A DNA stretch of 9,145 nt from positions 1-9,145 of the forward strand of contig JBBQRG010000099.1 in assembly GCA_038215095.1 (NCBI GenBank), read 5' to 3'. Source of the DNA: DATACN01 sp038215095 (lineage in GTDB: Bacteria; Actinomycetota; Thermoleophilia; Solirubrobacterales; Thermoleophilaceae). The number at the start of each line of letters is the position of its first letter. The first letter of the stretch is position 1. A model generated the notes under the pieces. The model was not told where the DNA came from. It saw only the letters and a program-made list of their open reading frames with translations, and did no database searches. Shown here one piece after another: positions 6,184 through 9,145 of this stretch. The position numbers and the translations under genes are program-made.

Positions 6184-6954
6184 TCAGCGGGCCCTCTCCA
6201 TCACTTCGACGAGGCGCCAGCGCTTGGTGCGGCTGATCGGCCGGCTCTCGACCACGCGAACGGTGTCGCCGATGTTCGCGTCGTTCGCCTCGTCGTGCGC
6301 GTGCAGAGTCGACGAGGTGCGCATGACCTTGCCGTACATGCGGTGCTGCCTGACCATGTCGATCTTGACCGTGATGGTCTTGTCGGCCCGGTCGGAGACC
6401 ACGATGCCCTGGCGCACCCGCGGCGCCGCCGATGCGTGCTCGACGGGCGCGGGCGGCTCGGTGCTCGGTTGAGCGCGCTTGCGCTCGCGGCTCCGCTCGC
6501 GCCAGCGCCGCCTCTGGGCGGCCTTCTGCCGCCGCGCCTCGGCGCGCTCGCGAATGCGATCCTCGACGGACCGCGGCGGCTTCGCCTCACCCGAATGCTG
6601 GGACCGCGACTGACGCCGCCGCTCCTTGGGCGAGAGCTGCTCGACCGGCTCGGCATCCGCCTCTGGCGCGGGAGCAGGGGTACCCACGGGCGCCTCCTCG
6701 GCAGGCTCCTCGGGAGCCTCCTCAGGAGCCGGAGCCTCAGCGGGCTCCTCGGCCGGCGGCTCCTCAGCGGGAGCCTCCTCAGCCGCGGGCTCCTCAGCCG
6801 GAGTCTCCTCGGCAGGGGCCTCTTCCGCCGCAGGGGCATCCGCCTCCGGCGCCTCGTCCTGAGCCTCTGTCGACTGTCCACTGTCCACTGTCGACTCGTC
6901 GGCAGCAGCCTCAGCCGGCGTCGTCTCTTCTTCGTTCTTCTCGTCTTCAGCCAT
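6184..6954 (-). CDS. rpsQ: 30S ribosomal protein S17 with very long N-terminal extension
   Basis: Primary 16S rRNA-binding protein of the small-subunit body. The S17 OB-fold is residues 179-256, recognised by GIVVSDRADKTITVKIDM (183-200), HRMYGKVMRTSSTLHAHDE (204-222), IGDTVRVVESRPISRTKRWR (228-247). Family members are about 80-100 residues; this ORF has 256. Residues 1-110 are Ala/Glu/Pro-rich with many AEE-AP repeats, 111-161 are strongly basic (ERRRQSRSQH, RRRWRERSRERKRAQ), and 162-178 form a linker. The ATG at 6954 (MAEDEK) overlaps the rpmC stop by eight bases (ATGGCTGA), with AGAGG five bases upstream; a GTG one codon earlier is possible. I see no stop or frameshift separating the extension from the domain, and no internal start with a strong ribosome site near residue 178, but a shorter product from an internal start cannot be excluded. 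Confidence 0.95.
   Translation of the reverse strand: MAEDEKNEEETTPAEAAADESTVDSGQSTEAQDEAPEADAPAAEEAPAEETPAEEPAAEEAPAEEPPAEEPAEAPAPEEAPEEPAEEAPVGTPAPAPEADAEPVEQLSPKERRRQSRSQHSGEAKPPRSVEDRIRERAEARRQKAAQRRRWRERSRERKRAQPSTEPPAPVEHASAAPRVRQGIVVSDRADKTITVKIDMVRQHRMYGKVMRTSSTLHAHDEANDANIGDTVRVVESRPISRTKRWRLVEVMERAR
6691..6849 (-). repeat. Imperfect A/E/P-coding repeat region of rpsQ
   Basis: The plus strand is built of degenerate units such as gcctcctcagcggga, gcctcctcggcaggctcc and gcgggctcctcagccgg, coding AEEAP-type peptides (S17 residues about 36-88). Period is variable, near 12-21 bases. It resembles the tail of rpsE, consistent with slippage expansion of similar codons. Confidence 0.75.
6867..6894 (-). 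repeat. Four-unit heptamer repeat in rpsQ
   Basis: The plus strand reads ctgtcga, ctgtcca, ctgtcca, ctgtcga, four adjacent 7-bp units differing only at the sixth base. On the coding strand these are TCGACAG or TGGACAG units, coding part of STVDSGQST in the S17 extension (residues 21-29). This is the cleanest of the three heptamer arrays in the window. Confidence 0.88.
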
Positions 6955-7174
6955 CACGCCTCTGGCGTCTCAGTTCCGTTTCCACGTCGATGTCACGCTG
7001 GCGGGCGACCGTCATGCCGCGCGCCACGTCGTGCTTTGCCGCCTTCAGGCGGGCGGTGTTCTCCAGCTGTCCGGTCGCGTGCTGGAAGCGCAGGTTGAAC
7101 AGCTCCTCGCGCGAGCGACCCACGAACTCGATCAGCTGCGGGTCATCCAGGTTATGCACCTCTACCGACTTCAC
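6947..7174 (-). CDS. rpmC: 50S ribosomal protein L29
   Basis: Small two-helix protein at the tunnel exit, part of the platform where SRP, trigger factor and SecY dock. The 75 residues contain SREELFNLRFQHATGQLEN (21-39) and ARLKAAKHDVAR (41-52), the family signature. The start is GTG (reading KSVEVHNLDD), overlapping the rplP stop by four bases (GTGA); this places the protein at the expected N-terminus. A short extra C-terminus (ETELRRQRRDG) follows the normal end. GAGGGGG in the end of rplP serves as likely ribosome site. Confidence 0.96.
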   Translation of the reverse strand: MKSVEVHNLDDPQLIEFVGRSREELFNLRFQHATGQLENTARLKAAKHDVARGMTVARQRDIDVETELRRQRRDG

Positions 7175-7593
7175 TGCTGGCCGGCCCCCTCGCGGTACAC
7201 GAACTTGGTCCTCACCGGCAGCTTGTGGCCGGCCAGGCGCATGGCCTCCTTGGCCAGATCCTCCGGCACGCCGGAGAGCTCGAACATCACCCGGCCGGGC
7301 TTGACCACCGCGACCCAGCCCTCGGGGGTGCCCTTGCCGGAGCCCATGCGGGTCTCCGCCGGCTTCTTCGTGTACGGCTTGTCCGGGAAGATGTTGATCC
7401 AGACCTTGCCGCCGCGCTTGATCTTGCGGGTCATCGCGATTCGGGCGGCCTCGATCTGGCGGTTGGTGACCCAGCCGCGGTCGAGCGCCTTCAACCCGTA
7501 CTCGCCGAACTCCACCCGCGTGCCGCCCTTGGCGTAACCGCGGCGCCTCCCGCGGTGCTCCTTGCGGTACTTGACTCGCTTCGGCTGCAGCAC
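7171..7593 (-). CDS. rplP: 50S ribosomal protein L16
   Basis: Large-subunit protein next to the peptidyl transferase centre and A-site tRNA, needed for late assembly. The 140 residues match the usual length. LQPKRVKYRKEHRGRRRG (2-19), WVTNRQIEAARIAMTRKIKR (41-60), GKVWINIFPDKPYTKKP (62-78), the TRMGSGKG loop (81-88) and the GWVAVVKPGRVMFE stretch (92-105) are all conserved. The start is GTG at 7593, which overlaps the rpsC stop by one base (TAGTG) and puts LQPKRVKYR at the N-terminus as in the family; a longer reading from 7743 would run 150 bases into rpsC and is rejected. Confidence 0.97.
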   Translation of the reverse strand: MLQPKRVKYRKEHRGRRRGYAKGGTRVEFGEYGLKALDRGWVTNRQIEAARIAMTRKIKRGGKVWINIFPDKPYTKKPAETRMGSGKGTPEGWVAVVKPGRVMFELSGVPEDLAKEAMRLAGHKLPVRTKFVYREGAGQQ

Positions 7594-8339
7594 TAGCGAC
7601 CACCCCTCGGCCCACCGCCGCGGCCACCCGGGCCGCCGCCGCGTCCACCTCGGCCGCCGCCGGGGCCCACGGCCTGCGGGGCCTCCAGCTCGGTCAGGTC
7701 CTGGGCGAAGCCCTTGGGCATGATCTCGCCCTTGTTGATCCACACCTTGACGCCGATGCGGCCGAACGTGGTCTTGGCCTCGAAGAAGCCGTAGTCGATG
7801 TCGGCGCGCAGGGTGTGCAGCGGCACGCGGCCGTCCGAGTAGCCCTCGGTGCGCGCCATCTCGGCGCCGCCCAGCCGGCCGGACACCTGCACCTTCACGC
7901 CCTTGGCGCCGGAGCGCATGGCGGAGGTCAGTGAGCGCTTCATCGCGCGCCGGAAGGCCACGCGGTTCTGGAGCTGCTCGGCGATCGACTGGGCCACGAG
8001 CTTCGCGTCGAGCTCGGGCCGCTTGATCTCGAGGATGTTCACCTTCACGGCCTTGTTGGTCATCTGGTGGAGCTCCTTGCGCAGAGCGTCCACCTCGCTC
8101 CCGGACTTGCCGATCACGATGCCGGGGCGGGCCGTGTGGATGTTGATCTCGATCTCGTTCTTGTTCTTCTTGATGGTGATGCTCGAGAGGCCCGCGTGGG
8201 CGAGCTTGTTCTCGATGTGGTCGCGGATGCGGAGGTCCTCCAGCAGGTAGTCGGAGAACTCGCGCTCGTTGAACCAGGTCGCCTTCCAGTCGTGGATGTA
8301 GCCGACCCGCATCGCCTCGGGATGAACCTTCTGCCCCAT
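7593..8339 (-). CDS. rpsC: 30S ribosomal protein S3 with Gly/Arg-rich C-terminal tail
   Basis: Small-subunit head protein forming the mRNA entry channel with S4 and S5. The N-terminus MGQKVHPEAMRVGYIHDW is typical; the KH domain has the GxxG loop in PGIVIGKSGSEVDALRKEL (72-90), and the C-terminal domain has RTEGYSDGRVPLHTLRADID (163-182) and GRIGVKVWINKGEI (193-206). The domain ends near residue 222. Residues 225-248 are almost purely Gly, Arg and Pro (GGRGGRGGG, GGRGGGPRGGR), an RGG-like basic tail. The ATG follows rplV by two bases (TAGCCATG), with GAGAGG upstream inside rplV. Identity certain. Confidence 0.98.
   Translation of the reverse strand: MGQKVHPEAMRVGYIHDWKATWFNEREFSDYLLEDLRIRDHIENKLAHAGLSSITIKKNKNEIEINIHTARPGIVIGKSGSEVDALRKELHQMTNKAVKVNILEIKRPELDAKLVAQSIAEQLQNRVAFRRAMKRSLTSAMRSGAKGVKVQVSGRLGGAEMARTEGYSDGRVPLHTLRADIDYGFFEAKTTFGRIGVKVWINKGEIMPKGFAQDLTELEAPQAVGPGGGRGGRGGGPGGRGGGPRGGR
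7601..7608 (-). promoter_or_regulatory. Ribosome-binding site of rplP inside the rpsC Gly/Arg tail
   Basis: The coding strand reads GAGGGGTG, seven bases before the rplP GTG. It overlaps the codons for the final PRGGR of S3 and supports the GTG start at 7593. Confidence 0.6.
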
Positions 8340-8341
8340 GG

Positions 8342-8869
8342 CTAGTTCCTCTCTCTGCTGGTCAGCTCGATGGTCATGTGACTGGTGCGCTTGTGGATCG
8401 GAGTGGCGCGCCCCATCGCCCGCGGGCGGTAGCGCTTGATCGTCGGGCCCTCGTCCACGTAGGCCCGGCGGATGCGCAGCTCGTCGGCGCCCAGCTCGTA
8501 GTTCGACTCGGCGTTGGCCATCGCGGACCTCAGCAGCTTCAGGATGTCGGTCGACACCGCGCGCGGTGTGTGCGTGAGCAGCGCCACCGCCTGCTCGACC
8601 GGACGGCCGCGGATGTGGTCCATCACGAGCCTGGCCTTCCGCGGGGCGGTGCGCACGTAGCGCGCGCGGGCGCGCACGACGACCTCGCCGTCGACGGTCT
8701 TGGGAGCGGGCCGCTTGGCCTGCGTCCCGGCGCTCGTCTCGGCGGAGCCGCGGCGGCGGCGAGCGGGCTTCTTCTCCTCTTTGGGCTCAGGAGCGGCTTC
8801 ATCCTGAGCCCCTGTCCCCTGTTCACTGTCCACCGTCTCTTCGTCCTTCTCCTCCTCCTCCTCGGCCAT
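8342..8869 (-). CDS. rplV: 50S ribosomal protein L22 with charged N-terminal extension
   Basis: Large-subunit protein whose beta hairpin lines the nascent-peptide tunnel. The L22 domain is residues about 61-175: VRARARYVRTAPRKARLVMD (65-84), MANAESNYELGADELRI (117-133), and the hairpin with KRYRPRAMGRATPIHKRTSH (145-164), the region where macrolide-resistance changes occur in other bacteria. Family length is about 110-130; here 175, because of an N-terminal extension of about 60 residues: acidic (MAEEEEEKDEE), then a stretch coded by a heptamer repeat, then a mixed Lys/Arg part (KEEKKPARRRR). The ATG at 8869 overlaps the rpsS stop by one base (TAATG), with GAGG about eight bases upstream. A start after the extension lacks a clear ATG/GTG and ribosome site, so the long form is favoured. 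Confidence 0.96.
   Translation of the reverse strand: MAEEEEEKDEETVDSEQGTGAQDEAAPEPKEEKKPARRRRGSAETSAGTQAKRPAPKTVDGEVVVRARARYVRTAPRKARLVMDHIRGRPVEQAVALLTHTPRAVSTDILKLLRSAMANAESNYELGADELRIRRAYVDEGPTIKRYRPRAMGRATPIHKRTSHMTIELTSRERN
8812..8839 (-). repeat. Four-unit heptamer repeat in rplV
   Basis: The plus strand reads ctgtccc, ctgttca, ctgtcca, ccgtctc, a degenerate four-unit 7-bp array coding TVDSEQGTG of the L22 extension. It aligns in frame and in flanking bases (GCTCAGGA) with the array in rpsQ. Confidence 0.75.
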
Positions 8870-9145
8870 TACCGCATCCTCACGCGATCGCTGCCGGCGT
8901 GGCCGCGGAAGACCCGAGTGGGAGCGAACTCGCCGAGCTTGTGGCCGACCATCGATTCGGACACGAACACCGGGACGTGCTTGCGGCCGTCGTGGACGGC
9001 GATCGTGTGTCCGACCATCTCCGGGAAGATCGTGGATGCCCGCGACCAGGTCTTGACCATTTGCTTGTTGCCGGACTCGTTCATGGCCTCGATGCGCGAC
9101 ATCAGCCGCTCCTCGACCCACGGTCCCTTCTTGGACGATCTCGAC
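8869..9145 (-). CDS. rpsS: 30S ribosomal protein S19 (start codon cut by window edge)
   Basis: Small-subunit head protein that forms a complex with S13 and contacts the A-site finger and P site. Visible sequence reads SRSSKKGPWVEERLMSRIEA, NKQMVKTWSRASTIFPEMVG and the signature DGRKHVPVFVSESMVGHKLG followed by EFAPTRVFRGHAGSDRVRMR. The last base of the window is G, followed in transcription direction by TCG AGA TCG, so I infer an ATG with its first two bases outside; the full protein would be 92 residues, normal. The internal ATG at 9102 is not the start because conserved KKGPWVEERL lies upstream of it. Stop is TAA, the only one among the 17 visible stops. Confidence 0.97.
   Translation of the reverse strand, partial: SRSSKKGPWVEERLMSRIEAMNESGNKQMVKTWSRASTIFPEMVGHTIAVHDGRKHVPVFVSESMVGHKLGEFAPTRVFRGHAGSDRVRMR

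Noticed and set aside
6867..6894. Heptamer arrays as CRISPR repeats or replication iterons
   Set aside because: Units are 7 bp, directly adjacent without spacers, number only four, and lie inside coding frames.
6184..6954. S17 extension as a fused independent enzyme or binding domain
   Set aside because: The extension is low-complexity throughout, with no hydrophobic core or known motif, so a folded domain is not supported.
6955..6957. GTG one codon upstream as the rpsQ start
   Set aside because: Possible, but the ATG with MAEDEK matches the MAEEEE and MADNER starts of rplV and rplO and has better spacing from AGAGG.
5761..7098. 445-codon open frame on the plus strand opposite rpsQ, rplN and part of rpmC
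   Set aside because: It is antisense to three certain genes; its Leu/Arg/His-rich sequence mirrors GC-rich codons and the rpsQ repeats, with no recognisable domain.
8870..9121. Longer L22 reading frame extending upstream through rpsS
   Set aside because: The extra part is an Arg/His-rich shadow of rpsS; the ATG at 8869 with TAATG overlap and upstream GAGG is the natural start.

Overview
The window is a piece of the conserved S10-spc ribosomal-protein cluster, read entirely from the minus strand (right to left). In transcription order it holds rpsS (S19, only the A and T of its inferred start codon lie outside), rplV (L22), rpsC (S3), rplP (L16), rpmC (L29), rpsQ (S17), rplN (L14), rplX (L24), rplE (L5), rpsN (S14, zinc type), rpsH (S8), rplF (L6), rplR (L18), rpsE (S5), rpmD (L30), rplO (L15), secY and the first 170 codons of adk. 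That is 16 ribosomal proteins, the translocon pore subunit and adenylate kinase. No tRNA, rRNA, CRISPR array, insertion sequence or plus-strand gene is supported.

The DNA is very GC-rich with strong third-position G/C bias, GTG starts are common (L16, L29, L24, L6, SecY, Adk), and S14 is the short four-cysteine form. This fits a high-GC actinobacterium. Sequence style (Adk LID, SecY, long A/E/P tails) reminds me of the Thermoleophilia/Solirubrobacterales side of the phylum, but that placement comes from memory and is only moderately sure.

The cluster is extremely compact. The 17 junctions are overlaps of 1-8 bases or gaps of 0-4 bases, except L18/S5 (21 bases) and secY/adk (27 bases). There is no room for an internal promoter, including at the S17/L14 boundary where the E. 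coli spc operon begins. Shine-Dalgarno-like sequences lie inside the upstream genes, so translational coupling is likely throughout. The secY/adk gap is nearly filled by a perfect 8-bp-stem hairpin that sequesters the only ribosome-binding-like sequence.

The unusual part is protein architecture. Five of the 16 ribosomal proteins carry low-complexity extensions: L22 (about 60 residues, N-terminal), S17 (about 178 residues, N-terminal, larger than the S17 domain itself), L5 (about 67 residues, C-terminal, acidic), S5 (about 55 residues, C-terminal, A/P/E) and S3 (a Gly/Arg tail). The extensions of L22, S17 and S5 each contain four tandem copies of a related 7-bp DNA repeat. This looks like a dispersed heptamer repeat that settled in disordered coding regions. 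The core ribosomal genes are otherwise ordinary, and I see no new enzymatic or defence system.
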